Source: Caenispirillum bisanense (GTDB taxonomy: Bacteria > Pseudomonadota > Alphaproteobacteria > Rhodospirillales > Rhodospirillaceae). From it: a stretch of DNA of 64,000 nt. Location: the NCBI RefSeq assembly GCF_900230255.1, contig NZ_OCNJ01000002.1:434001-498000 (forward strand). The letters are read 5' to 3'. Positions 38,653-46,852 of the stretch are shown here, piece by piece. The position numbers and the translations under genes were made by a program. The notes under the pieces are model-generated. The model worked only from the letters and a program-made list of their open reading frames with translations. It had not been told where the DNA came from and ran no database searches. Within the stretch, counting starts at the first letter, position 1, and each line of letters opens with the position of its first letter.

Positions 38653-39582
38653 ATGACCATCGACATCTTCCCGACCCTCAACCTGCTGGCGCGGCCCGGC
38701 AAGACGCCGCCGACGCTGCGCTTCGCCCGCACCGGCACGGCGACCCGCGTCGACGCCACCGGCACGCTCGCCGCCGTCGCCGCCGACGGCCTGCGCCACG
38801 ACTTCGTGCGCACCACCGGCGTCTACCGCGGCTGGCGGCTGGAGGGCGCGCGCACCAACCTGGTGCTCAACAGCCTGACGCCCGCCGGCCAGAACATCAC
38901 CATCGGCGCCGGCACCTGGACCCTGTCGCTGGTGGGCGGCGGCACGGTCACCGCCTCGGGCGCCATGACCGGCAGCGCCACCGAGGCGGCCCCGCTGACC
39001 CAGACGGCGAGCGCCGGCACGGTGACGCTGGCGCTGTCGGGCGACGTGCGCGGCCTGCAGCTGGAAAGCGGCGCCTACGCCACCTCCATCATCCCCACCG
39101 CCGGCGCCCAGGTGACGCGCGGGGTGGAGACGGCGCGGGTGGACGCGACCGACTTCGCCCTGAAGGCCGACGAAGGCACGCTCTACGTCCAGTGCTCGAC
39201 CCTCGGCATCGGCGGCTTGCAGACGGCGCTGGAGCTGGGCGACGGCAGCGCCGACAACCGCATCGTGCTGCGTTTCGACCCCGCCCGGGCGCCGCAGGCG
39301 ACCATCTTCAGCGGCGGCGCGAGCCAGCTGTCGCTGACGGGCTCGGCGGTGGCGGCCGACCAGACGGTGCGCATGGCGCTCGCCTACAAGGCCGGCTCCG
39401 CCGCCTTCTGCATCGACGGCGGCGCCGTGCAGACGGCCGCCCCCGCCGCCATCCCCGCCGCCGCCAGCCTGTGGCTCGGCAGCGAGGGCACGGCGACGGA
39501 CCCGCTCAACGGCCACGTCCTGCACGCCGCCTACTTCCCCCGCCGCCTCGCCGACGCCGACCTGCAGCTGCTGACGCGCTAG
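38653..39582 (+). CDS. LamG/concanavalin-like virion protein A
   Basis: A 309-residue beta-rich protein. The lead has RFARTGTATRVDATGTLA followed by GARTNLVLNS, a central low-complexity Thr/Gly region, LQLESGAYATSIIPTAGAQVTR and a C-terminal LamG-type jelly roll ending LHAAYFPRRLADADLQLLTR. It is paralogous to the gene at 45342 (same blocks in the same order). Such modules bind sugars on cell envelopes in tail or decoration proteins. Its place next to the capsid gene is not the usual site of a receptor-binding protein. Confidence 0.7.
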   Translation: MTIDIFPTLNLLARPGKTPPTLRFARTGTATRVDATGTLAAVAADGLRHDFVRTTGVYRGWRLEGARTNLVLNSLTPAGQNITIGAGTWTLSLVGGGTVTASGAMTGSATEAAPLTQTASAGTVTLALSGDVRGLQLESGAYATSIIPTAGAQVTRGVETARVDATDFALKADEGTLYVQCSTLGIGGLQTALELGDGSADNRIVLRFDPARAPQATIFSGGASQLSLTGSAVAADQTVRMALAYKAGSAAFCIDGGAVQTAAPAAIPAAASLWLGSEGTATDPLNGHVLHAAYFPRRLADADLQLLTR

Positions 39583-39591
39583 GAGAAATAG

Positions 39592-39774
39592 ATGAGAACC
39601 CGCCATTACTCTGACTGCAGTGTGCACAACGAGCCGGCCTATGCGGCCGGCCCGTGCGACTGTGGCGGTCTAAAGCTGACAGTATATCTCCTTCATGTGG
39701 CTGTCGCCCTTCTTATAACCAGGGCGCGGCGCCTGCGAAGCTTCTTCCAGAAGCTGATGCTTCGTGACCTTTGA
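39592..39774 (+). CDS. Short Cys-rich phage peptide, possibly truncated
   Basis: A 60-residue frame whose first 27 residues (MRTRHYSDCSVHNEPAYAAG, then PCDCGG) look like a small zinc-binding phage protein with C-x-x-H and C-x-C. The rest is read antisense to the gene on the opposite strand and has no phage look. A ggagaaatag ribosome site precedes the ATG. An inserted minus-strand gene may have replaced the original 3' end. Confidence 0.45.
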   Translation: MRTRHYSDCSVHNEPAYAAGPCDCGGLKLTVYLLHVAVALLITRARRLRSFFQKLMLRDL

Positions 39775-39966
39775 CAGCGTCATGAGCTTCCAGCCCACTT
39801 CCTCTCCAGAGACACTCCCTCCTTCGACCTGCCAGACCCGCATGCACTCGTTATTGGCGGTCGAAACGCCGACCGCGTGAACCTCGATGATGCGGGTCTC
39901 GCCGTCATACACCACCCGAAGACGCTTACCTGCATTCAGTGCTTCACAAGCAGACTGCCAATTCAT
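39670..39966 (-). CDS. Antisense accessory (moron) gene in the phage cluster
   Basis: A 98-residue protein on the strand opposite to all surrounding phage genes, with lower GC. It begins MNWQSACEALNAGKRLRVVYD and continues with TRIIEVHAVGV and MRVWQVEGG, a small beta-barrel-like core, and a charged tail. I cannot name the family. A strong aaggaga site 5 bp before its ATG supports translation. Its orientation and base composition mark it as a late insertion, expressed separately from the virion genes, like a lysogenic-conversion gene. Confidence 0.7.
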   Translation of the reverse strand: MNWQSACEALNAGKRLRVVYDGETRIIEVHAVGVSTANNECMRVWQVEGGSVSGEEVGWKLMTLSKVTKHQLLEEASQAPRPGYKKGDSHMKEIYCQL

Positions 39967-40071
39967 GCCGGTTCTCCTTGTTTCCGAAGTCCCGGAAATG
40001 GCCCTTGGCAGAGAATCTGCAATATCACCGTGGTTATACAGTCTCAGGTATATAAAAAGGAGGACTCGCCA

Positions 40072-40641
40072 GTGAGCCTGACAGCCATCGCCCTGTGTTC
40101 GCGCGCCCTGTTGAAGATCGGCGCCACCGGCATCGCCTCGTTCGACGAGGGGACGGCGGAGGCCGAGGTGGCGGCGAACCTCTATCCGTCCGCCCGCGAC
40201 GCGCTTCTGTCGGCGCACCCGTGGAACTTTGCCACCGCGCAGGTGCGCCTGGCGCCGCTGGCCGCCCAGCCGGTGGCCGATTTCGCCCATGCCTTCCAAC
40301 TGCCCGCCGATTTCCTGCGGGCGCTGTCGGCCGGCAGCGGTGAGCGCGGGCGTGGCCTGCGCTACCGCATCGCCGAGCGCCGCCTGCACGCCGACACGGC
40401 GGCGGTGACGCTCACCTACGTCTTCCGCCCGCCGGAGGAGAGCTTTCCGCCCTTCTTCGACCAGGCGCTCATCCTGCGCCTCGCCGCCGAGTTCTGCCTG
40501 CCGCTGACCGAAAGCACCAGCCGCGCCGAACTGCTCCACCGCCTGGCGGAGGAGGAGATGCGCCGCGCCCGCCTGATCGACGCGCAGGAAGAATCGCCGG
40601 CGGCGGTGGAGGACTTCACCCTGATCGAGGCCCGCCGATGA
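40072..40641 (+). CDS. Tail tubular protein A (adaptor)
   Basis: A 189-residue protein matching the T7 gp11 class (196 residues), the ring that joins portal and nozzle. It opens SLTAIALCSRALLKIGATGIASFDEGTAEAEVAANLYPSARDALLSAHPWNFATA-like, the family head, and continues with LPADFLRAL. The GTG start at 40072 follows aaaggagg. It overlaps the next gene by 4 nt. Confidence 0.88.
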   Translation: MSLTAIALCSRALLKIGATGIASFDEGTAEAEVAANLYPSARDALLSAHPWNFATAQVRLAPLAAQPVADFAHAFQLPADFLRALSAGSGERGRGLRYRIAERRLHADTAAVTLTYVFRPPEESFPPFFDQALILRLAAEFCLPLTESTSRAELLHRLAEEEMRRARLIDAQEESPAAVEDFTLIEARR

Positions 40642-42542
40642 CCAGCGTCGTCCAGACCAAGACCAACTTCTCCGCCGGCGAGCTGTCGCCCCGCCTCTAC
40701 GGGCGCGGCGACCTGCGCGCCTACGAGAACGGCGCGGCGGCCCTGCGCAACGTGGTCATCCACCCGACCGGCGGCGTGTCGCGCCGCAGCGGCACCCGCT
40801 GGGTGGACGACATCGAGGGCAACGGCCGCCTCGTCGCCTTCGAGTTCAACACCGAACAGACCTACCTGCTGGTGTTCACCCACCAGAAGATGGCCGTCTA
40901 CATGAACGACAGCCGCATCGCCGTGCTGACCACGCCGTGGACGGCGGACCAGCTGGCGGCCATCTCGTGGACCCAGTCGGCCGACACGCTGCTGGTGGTC
41001 CACCCCGACGTGGAGCCGCAGAAGATCACCCGCACCAGCCATACCACCTGGACCATCTCCAAGTGGTACTGGATGGACGTGCAGAACGTGCGCTTCCAAC
41101 CGCACTACAAGTTCGCGACCACCTTCGCGACGCTGACGCCCTCGGCGACCTCCGGCACGGTCACCCTGACGGCGAGCGAGGATCTGTTCGTCGCCGATCA
41201 CGTGGAGACGCGCTTTCGCATCGGCGGCAAGGAGGTGCGCATCACCGCCGTCGCCGGCCCGCGCTCGGCGACGGCGCAGGTCTACCAGACGCTGGCCTCG
41301 ACCACCGCCACCAAGGACTGGACGGAGCAGGCCTTCTCGGCGGTGCGCGGCTGGCCGGTGAGCGTCACCTTCCACCAGGACCGGCTGGTGATCGGCGGCT
41401 CGCGCGATCTGCCGAACCGGGTGTGGCTGTCCAAGTCGGGCGACTACTTCAACTTCGACACCGGCACCGGCCTGGACGACGAGGCCATCGACTTCGGCAT
41501 CGTGTCCGACCAGGTGAACGCCGTGCGCGCCGTGTTCTCCGGCCGCACCTTGCAGGTCTTCACCACCGGCGCCGAATGGACCGTTTCCGGCGATCCGGTC
41601 ACGCCCGTCACCGCCTCGGTGCGGCGGCAGACGCGGGTGGGCACGCCCTCGGGGCGCCAGGTGCCGCCGCGCGACGTCGACGGCGCCACCCTGTTCATCG
41701 GCGCCGGCGGGAAGGAGCTGCGCGAGTTCCTGTTCACCGATGCCGAGCAGGCCTATCAGGCCGGCGACCTCGCCCTGGTGGCGCGCCACCTGATGACCGG
41801 GCCGGTGGACATGGACTACGACGCCTACCGCCGGCTGGTCTACATCGTCATGGCCGACGGCGGGCTCGCCACCGTCACCAACTACCGCGCCGAGCAGGTC
41901 TCCGGCTGGACCCGGCAGGAGACCGACGGCGCCTTCCGCGCCGTGGCCGTGGTCGGCACCGCCGTGTTCGTCCTGGTGGAGCGCGCCGGGGTCTTCCACA
42001 TCGAGCAGTTCGACGAGGACTTCGGCCTCGACTGCGCCCTGGCCGGCGAGAGCACGACCGCGAAGGCCCGCTGGACCGGCCTCGACCATCTGGAGGGGCG
42101 CACGGTGCAGGTGCTCGGCGACGGGGCCGAGCTGCCCGATGCCGTGGTGAGCGGCGGGGCGGTGGATCTGCCCTATGCCGTGTCGCGTGTGCAGGTGGGC
42201 CTGCCCTTCCGCCACCGGGTGGAGCCGCTGCCGCCGGTGGTGGTGGGGCCGGGCGGGGTGCGCCAGGGCGGCGCGCTGCGGCTCATCCGCGCCACCTTCC
42301 GTGTGCTGGAGACCCAGGTTCTGACCGTCGATACCGGCCGCGGCGCGACGCCGGTGCCGGTGAAGCGGCTCGGTGCCTCGGGCGTGCTCGACAGCCCGCC
42401 GCCGGCCTTCACCGGCGACCTCGCCGTGCGTGCCATCGGCTGGAAGCGCGACGCCATCGGCCCCGTGTGGCGGGTCGACCAGGCGTCGCCGCTGCCCTGC
42501 ACGATCCTTTCCGTAACCACCGAACTGAAGGTGACCGACTGA
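40638..42542 (+). CDS. Tail tubular protein B (nozzle)
   Basis: A 634-residue beta-propeller type nozzle protein, T7 gp12 class (794). The lead VVQTKTNFSAGELSPRLYGRGDL and NVVIHPTGGVSRRSGTRWVDD, then FEFNTEQTYLLVFTHQKMAVY are conserved in podovirus nozzles, as is the segment GWPVSVTFHQDRLVIGGSRDLPNRVWLSKSGDYFNF. It forms the tube that injects DNA. It overlaps the genes on both sides. Confidence 0.92.
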   Translation: MTSVVQTKTNFSAGELSPRLYGRGDLRAYENGAAALRNVVIHPTGGVSRRSGTRWVDDIEGNGRLVAFEFNTEQTYLLVFTHQKMAVYMNDSRIAVLTTPWTADQLAAISWTQSADTLLVVHPDVEPQKITRTSHTTWTISKWYWMDVQNVRFQPHYKFATTFATLTPSATSGTVTLTASEDLFVADHVETRFRIGGKEVRITAVAGPRSATAQVYQTLASTTATKDWTEQAFSAVRGWPVSVTFHQDRLVIGGSRDLPNRVWLSKSGDYFNFDTGTGLDDEAIDFGIVSDQVNAVRAVFSGRTLQVFTTGAEWTVSGDPVTPVTASVRRQTRVGTPSGRQVPPRDVDGATLFIGAGGKELREFLFTDAEQAYQAGDLALVARHLMTGPVDMDYDAYRRLVYIVMADGGLATVTNYRAEQVSGWTRQETDGAFRAVAVVGTAVFVLVERAGVFHIEQFDEDFGLDCALAGESTTAKARWTGLDHLEGRTVQVLGDGAELPDAVVSGGAVDLPYAVSRVQVGLPFRHRVEPLPPVVVGPGGVRQGGALRLIRATFRVLETQVLTVDTGRGATPVPVKRLGASGVLDSPPPAFTGDLAVRAIGWKRDAIGPVWRVDQASPLPCTILSVTTELKVTD

Positions 42543-43483
42543 TGGGTGGATTCGCCAGCTCCGCCGTGACCGTCGGCCGCAGCCTCCTCGGCCCGGCCCT
42601 CACCGTCTACGGCGCCTATTCCGATGCCAAGTCCCGCAGCACGCCGGCCCGCGTCACCTTCGACGACGGCGGCGCGCTGGCGGTGGCGCAGTCCGATGCC
42701 CGCGCCGCCGAGCAGGAGCGCATCGCCTACGAGCAGAGCCGCGCCGAGCAGGACGCCGCCGAACTGCGCCGCGCCGCCGCCGCCGAAGCCGAGTGGCGCA
42801 CGCGGCTGCAGGGCGAGATCGCCGGCGCCGAACGGGCGGCGAGCGAGCAGTGGAACGCCTACCACCTCGGCGTCGCCGAGCAGGAGGCGCAGCTCGCCGA
42901 GGCCCAGGCCCGCGCCGCCGCCGACGCCGACCAGCGCCGCCTGCAGGCCGAGGCGGCGGAGGCGGCCCGCCTGCGCGAAGCCGACCTGAAGCGCGCCCAG
43001 GCCAGCGCCCGCGCCCGCTTCGGGGCGGCGGGCCTGCGCGGCTCCACCTCCGCCGCGGCGCTGATGACCGGCATGGTGGACGAAGCCGCCGCCCGCGACC
43101 TCGCCGCCGCCGACACGACCGCCGCCTCCGCCCGCGACCTGTGGGCGCAGGTGGAGCGCACGCGCGAGCGCAACCTGCTCGCCCTCGGCCAGATGCGCCA
43201 GCGCGCCCTGCTGACCGTGGGCGATCTGACCCAGCGCCAGCAGCAGGCGGCGGCGGAACTGGCGCACGACAACGAGCTGGCGCTCTACCGCGCCGACAGC
43301 GCCGCCAACCGCCTGCTCGCCGACGCCTGGATGCAGACCCGCGTCGACACCGCCCGCGCCGGCGTCGCCGGGGCCTCCGCCGCCGCCGCCTCCGCCGCCT
43401 CCGCCAGCCGGACGCCGGTGGCACGGCCCAACGCGGCGGACTTCTTCCTGCCCCTGGCGGGGCGCCTGCTGTCCAACCTGTGA
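42542..43483 (+). CDS. Internal virion protein, coiled-coil type
   Basis: A 313-residue protein: a short N-terminal hydrophobic lead (GRSLLGPALTVYGAY) followed by about 200 residues of Ala/Glu/Arg-rich coiled coil, then an Ala-rich tail. Position after the nozzle and composition resemble T7 gp14-like internal proteins that line the ejection channel. Only one internal protein is encoded, where T7 has three. Start ATG overlaps the nozzle stop (TGATG). Confidence 0.75.
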   Translation: MGGFASSAVTVGRSLLGPALTVYGAYSDAKSRSTPARVTFDDGGALAVAQSDARAAEQERIAYEQSRAEQDAAELRRAAAAEAEWRTRLQGEIAGAERAASEQWNAYHLGVAEQEAQLAEAQARAAADADQRRLQAEAAEAARLREADLKRAQASARARFGAAGLRGSTSAAALMTGMVDEAAARDLAAADTTAASARDLWAQVERTRERNLLALGQMRQRALLTVGDLTQRQQQAAAELAHDNELALYRADSAANRLLADAWMQTRVDTARAGVAGASAAAASAASASRTPVARPNAADFFLPLAGRLLSNL

Positions 43484-43494
43484 GGACACCGACC

Positions 43495-44487
43495 GTGACC
43501 ACCGACCACATCGTCATCGGCGACCTGCGCCCGCGGGTGCAGTACGTCGCCGACGGAACGGTGCGCGACTTCGCGTATCCCTTCCCCATCTTCAAGACGG
43601 CCGACCTGGAGGTCTGGCTCGGCGAGGTGCGGGCCACCACCGGCTTCACCACCACCGGTGCCGGCAGCGACGGCGGCGGTACGGTCTCCTTCGGTGCCGC
43701 GCCCGCCGCCGGGACGCTGGTCACCCTGCGCCGCCGCCTGGCGGTGCAGCGGGTGAGCGACTTCCAGGAAGGCGGCGCCTTCCGCGCCAAGGTCGTCAAC
43801 GACGAGCTGGACTACCAGACCGCCGTCCTGCAACAGCTGGAGGTGGACCTGTCGCGCGCCCTGCGCCTCGCGCCCACCGACCCGTCGACGGCGAGCCTGG
43901 TGCTGCCGCCGCCGCAGCCGGGCAAGGCCATCGGCTGGAACGCCGACGCCAGCGGCCTGACCAACGACCCGGCCGACTTCGCCCAGGCGCGCGCCGACGT
44001 GCAGGCGACCCTGACCGCCGCCCAGGCCGCCGCCGCCCAGGCCGCCACGTCCGCCCAGCAGGCGGCGGCGGCGACGGAGGCCATCCTCATCCCCACCGTC
44101 GACGCCCAGGAAGCCGCCCTCATGGCGCAGGCGGCGCGCGATGCCGCCCAGGCCGCCGGTGCGGCCGCCGCGACCGATGCCGCCGCCGCCGATGCCTCAG
44201 CCGCCGCGGTGGCGGGCGAGGCGGCGGCCACCGGCCAGTGGACGGCGGAGGCGCAGACGCTGGTCTGGCTCGCCGAGCGTAACGCCGCCGCCGTCGGCGA
44301 TGCCGTCACGGCGGCGCAGGGGGCCCGTGCCGAGGCCCTGGGCGCCGCGGACGGCGCCCTGCTCGACCGCGTGGCGGCGGAGCGCGCTGCCGACCGTGCC
44401 GCGACCGCCGCCGCGACGGCCGCCGCCGCCCTCATCGGCACGCGGCCCGGCCAGGCGCTGCCGGAGTGGGCGCGCATCGACACGTAG
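43495..44487 (+). CDS. Tail fibre protein with T7-type N-terminal attachment domain
   Basis: A 330-residue fibre. The N-terminal 110 residues (VQYVADGTVRDFAYPFPIFKTADLEVWLGEV...VTLRRRLAVQRVSDFQEGGAF) match the T7 gp17 tail-attachment domain. The rest is an Ala-rich helical shaft of some 170 residues, ending abruptly without an obvious receptor-binding head. The two LamG-like proteins may supply that function. Start is GTG 43495. Confidence 0.85.
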   Translation: MTTDHIVIGDLRPRVQYVADGTVRDFAYPFPIFKTADLEVWLGEVRATTGFTTTGAGSDGGGTVSFGAAPAAGTLVTLRRRLAVQRVSDFQEGGAFRAKVVNDELDYQTAVLQQLEVDLSRALRLAPTDPSTASLVLPPPQPGKAIGWNADASGLTNDPADFAQARADVQATLTAAQAAAAQAATSAQQAAAATEAILIPTVDAQEAALMAQAARDAAQAAGAAAATDAAAADASAAAVAGEAAATGQWTAEAQTLVWLAERNAAAVGDAVTAAQGARAEALGAADGALLDRVAAERAADRAATAAATAAAALIGTRPGQALPEWARIDT

Positions 44488-44580
44488 GGTTCATCCACCG
44501 CACCGGCCCGATGGCATACAACCGGCGGGTGGGCGGCGCGTCCGCCGTCCGACCGACCGTTTACAGGGAGCCTGTGCATC

Positions 44581-45246
44581 GTGTTCGAGTCGTCGCCCGC
44601 CGCCCCCAGTCTCGCCGCCTCCGGCGCCACCGCCGAAAGCCGCCGCAAGTACCAGCGCATCGCCCCCGTCTACGACCTGCTCGACGCCGTCTACGAGCGG
44701 TCGTGGAAGGCGCGGCTGCGCCATGCCGCCTTCGCCGGCCTGACCGGGCGGGTGCTCGACGCCGGCGCCGGCACCGGCTGCAACATCCCCGCCTATCCGG
44801 CGGGGGCGCTGGTGACGGCGGTCGACCTCAGCCCCGCCATGCTCGACCGCGCCCGCCGCCGGGCGGAGCGGCTCGGCCGGGCGGTGAGCTTCCGCGAGGC
44901 CGACCTGACCGCCACCGGCCTGCCCGCCGGTTCCTTCGACGCCGCCGTCGCCACCTTCGTCTTCTGCGTCGTGCCGGAGGACGCGCAAGGCCCCGCCTGG
45001 GCCGAACTGGCGCGGCTCGTCCGGCCGGGCGGCGAGATCCGGGTGCTCGATTACGCCCGCTCGCGCAAACCGCTGGCGCGGGCGTGGGAAGACCTCATGG
45101 CGCCGTGGCTGAACTTCGCCTTCGCCGCCCGCTACACCGCCGCCTACGACCGTCACGCCGTGGCGGCCGGGCTGGAGCCGGTGGAGGACCGCTTCGTCGT
45201 CGGCGACGTCGTGCGCTTCCTGCGCTTCCGCGTTCCCGGCGGCTGA
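44581..45246 (+). CDS. Class I SAM-dependent methyltransferase (cargo)
   Basis: A 221-residue methyltransferase. SAM motif I is VLDAGAGTGCNIP, then TAVDLSPAMLDRARRRAERLG, a motif near ATFVFCVVPEDAQG, and VRPGGEIRVLDY. It belongs to the cellular UbiE/phospholipid-methyltransferase-like group, not to phage DNA methylases. It lies between the tail fibre gene and the second LamG gene, on the same strand, from a GTG start. It is cargo that could modify a host lipid or small molecule; the substrate is unknown. Confidence 0.85.
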   Translation: MFESSPAAPSLAASGATAESRRKYQRIAPVYDLLDAVYERSWKARLRHAAFAGLTGRVLDAGAGTGCNIPAYPAGALVTAVDLSPAMLDRARRRAERLGRAVSFREADLTATGLPAGSFDAAVATFVFCVVPEDAQGPAWAELARLVRPGGEIRVLDYARSRKPLARAWEDLMAPWLNFAFAARYTAAYDRHAVAAGLEPVEDRFVVGDVVRFLRFRVPGG

Positions 45247-45284
45247 CCCGACCGCCGCCCGGCCGCCGCCGGCCCCTCTCTCCA

Positions 45285-45321
45285 GGCCGCGCTCCCCACC
45301 GGGGGCGCGGCCTTCGCTTTT
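45285..45321 (+). terminator. Hairpin terminator after the methyltransferase
   Basis: A near-perfect 12-13-bp GC stem (ggccgcgctcccc with mate) around a 3-nt loop, followed by ttcgctttt. It ends the fibre/methyltransferase transcript ahead of the second LamG gene. Confidence 0.65.
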
Positions 45322-45341
45322 GCCGAAAGGACCCGCATCCC

Positions 45342-46511
45342 ATGCCCCTGACCCTGCAGCATTACCCGGGCCTCGTGCTGGCCGCGCGGCCGGGCGTGGT
45401 GCCGGCGCGCCTCAGCCTGTCGCGCCCCTCGGTCGCCACCCGCGTCACCGCCCTCGGGCTGGTGGAGGAGGTGGCGGCCGACACCCTGCGCGACGACTAC
45501 GACCTCGCCACCGGCGCCTACCTCGGCTGGTGCATCGAGGAGCCGCGCACCAACCTCGTCCGCCACGCCCGCGACCTCACCCAGGCGGTGTGGTCGAAGA
45601 CCAATGCCGCCGTCACCAAGGACGCCACCGGCGCCGACGGCACCACCGGCGGCGCCTGCCGGGTGGCGGCGACTGCGGCCGGGGCGGTGGTGACGCAGCT
45701 GGTGACCGCCGCCACCGCCTGGCACTGCTTCGCCCTCGACCTGAAGCCGCTGACGGTCACCGGCGCCGTGTCCGTCACCGTCGACGGCGGCGCCACCTGG
45801 ACCGACGTCACGGGCAAGCTGGTCGCCGGCCGCTTCACCCGCGTCGCCGTCGCTAAGTCGGTGAGCAACCCGGTGGTCGGCCTGCGCCTCTCCGCCGCCG
45901 GCGACAGCGTGGCCGCCGACTATGCCCAGTGCGAGGCCGGCGCCTACCCCACCAGCCGCATCGTCACCGCCGCCTCCACCGTCACCCGCCAGGGCGACGT
46001 GCTGACGGTGCCCGACCTGGCAGGCTTCTGGAACCGGGCGGAGGGCACGCTGGTGATCGACGCCCGCTGCTACGGCAGCGATCTGCCGACCTCGAGCCCG
46101 CGCCAGACCCTGCTGTCGGTGGGTGACACCTCGGCCGGCACCACGGCGGTGATCGAGCTACAGCGCCAGCCCGATTTCGCCTCGCGCCTCGGCTGGGGCT
46201 TCGGGACGCAGGTGGGCTATGCCGCCGGCGCCACCTCCAACGGCCTGTGGAGCGCCGAGGGCTATCGCCGGGTGGCGCTCGGCTGGACGGCGGGGCAGGG
46301 CGACCCGACGGTGGCGGTGGACGGCGCGACGTGGCGGCCGGCGCTCGCCGGCGGCGGCTTGGTGAACGCCATCGACGCCGCCGGCCGTACGCTGGCCATC
46401 GGCCACCAGCGGCGCGGCGGCGTGCAGCGCCACCTGTCGGGCCACGTGCGGCTGGTGCTGCACTACCCCCGCCGCCTGCCCGACGCGACGCTGCAGGAGC
46501 TGACGGCATGA
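45342..46511 (+). CDS. LamG/concanavalin-like virion protein B
   Basis: A 389-residue paralogue of the 38653 gene. It shares ATRV, the EEPRTNLV-type lead, a Thr/Ala-rich middle, CEAGAYPTSRIVTAASTVTRQGD and the LamG-like end with VRLVLHYPRRLPDATLQELTA, but has an extra inner jelly-roll segment. Carbohydrate-binding virion protein is the likely role. It follows the fibre module and overlaps the terminase small-subunit candidate by 4 nt, the usual place of a receptor-binding gene. Confidence 0.72.
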   Translation: MPLTLQHYPGLVLAARPGVVPARLSLSRPSVATRVTALGLVEEVAADTLRDDYDLATGAYLGWCIEEPRTNLVRHARDLTQAVWSKTNAAVTKDATGADGTTGGACRVAATAAGAVVTQLVTAATAWHCFALDLKPLTVTGAVSVTVDGGATWTDVTGKLVAGRFTRVAVAKSVSNPVVGLRLSAAGDSVAADYAQCEAGAYPTSRIVTAASTVTRQGDVLTVPDLAGFWNRAEGTLVIDARCYGSDLPTSSPRQTLLSVGDTSAGTTAVIELQRQPDFASRLGWGFGTQVGYAAGATSNGLWSAEGYRRVALGWTAGQGDPTVAVDGATWRPALAGGGLVNAIDAAGRTLAIGHQRRGGVQRHLSGHVRLVLHYPRRLPDATLQELTA

Positions 46512-46852
46512 CCCTCGACGACCTCAAGGGCAGCCTCGCCGCCCGCCTGCCCGAGCGGGCGGCGGCGGCGGTGGCCGCCTACGACGCCTTTTCCGCCACC
46601 CCCGCCCCCGACGACGCCAAGGGTTTCGCCGCCCATCACGCCGCCTGCAAGGCCGCCCTCGCCCATGTGGAGGTGCTGGTCAAGCTGCTGCGCTGGGCGG
46701 CGCCGCCCGCAGTGCCCGCCGCCGCGGCGGGCGGGGCAGGGGGCGGCGACGACGATCTCGCCCGGCTCATCGCCGCCGCCCGCTCCGCCATGACCGAGGA
46801 CGCCGATCCCGATGACGATTTCGCCCCCGACGACGACGACCGCGACGACTGA
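46508..46852 (+). CDS. Candidate small terminase subunit
   Basis: A 114-residue mostly helical protein (LDDLKGSLAARLPERAAAAVAAYDAF) with an acidic tail. It directly precedes and overlaps the large terminase gene by 41 nt, where podoviruses encode the DNA-recognition subunit (T7 gp18 is 89). No diagnostic motif is visible, so the call depends on position and size. Confidence 0.65.
   Translation: MTLDDLKGSLAARLPERAAAAVAAYDAFSATPAPDDAKGFAAHHAACKAALAHVEVLVKLLRWAAPPAVPAAAAGGAGGGDDDLARLIAAARSAMTEDADPDDDFAPDDDDRDD

Noticed and set aside
38653-46511. A diversity-generating retroelement, given the Bbp19-like gene and paralogous virion proteins
   Set aside because: No reverse transcriptase gene and no near-identical template/variable repeat pair is visible; the two LamG-like genes are diverged along their whole length.
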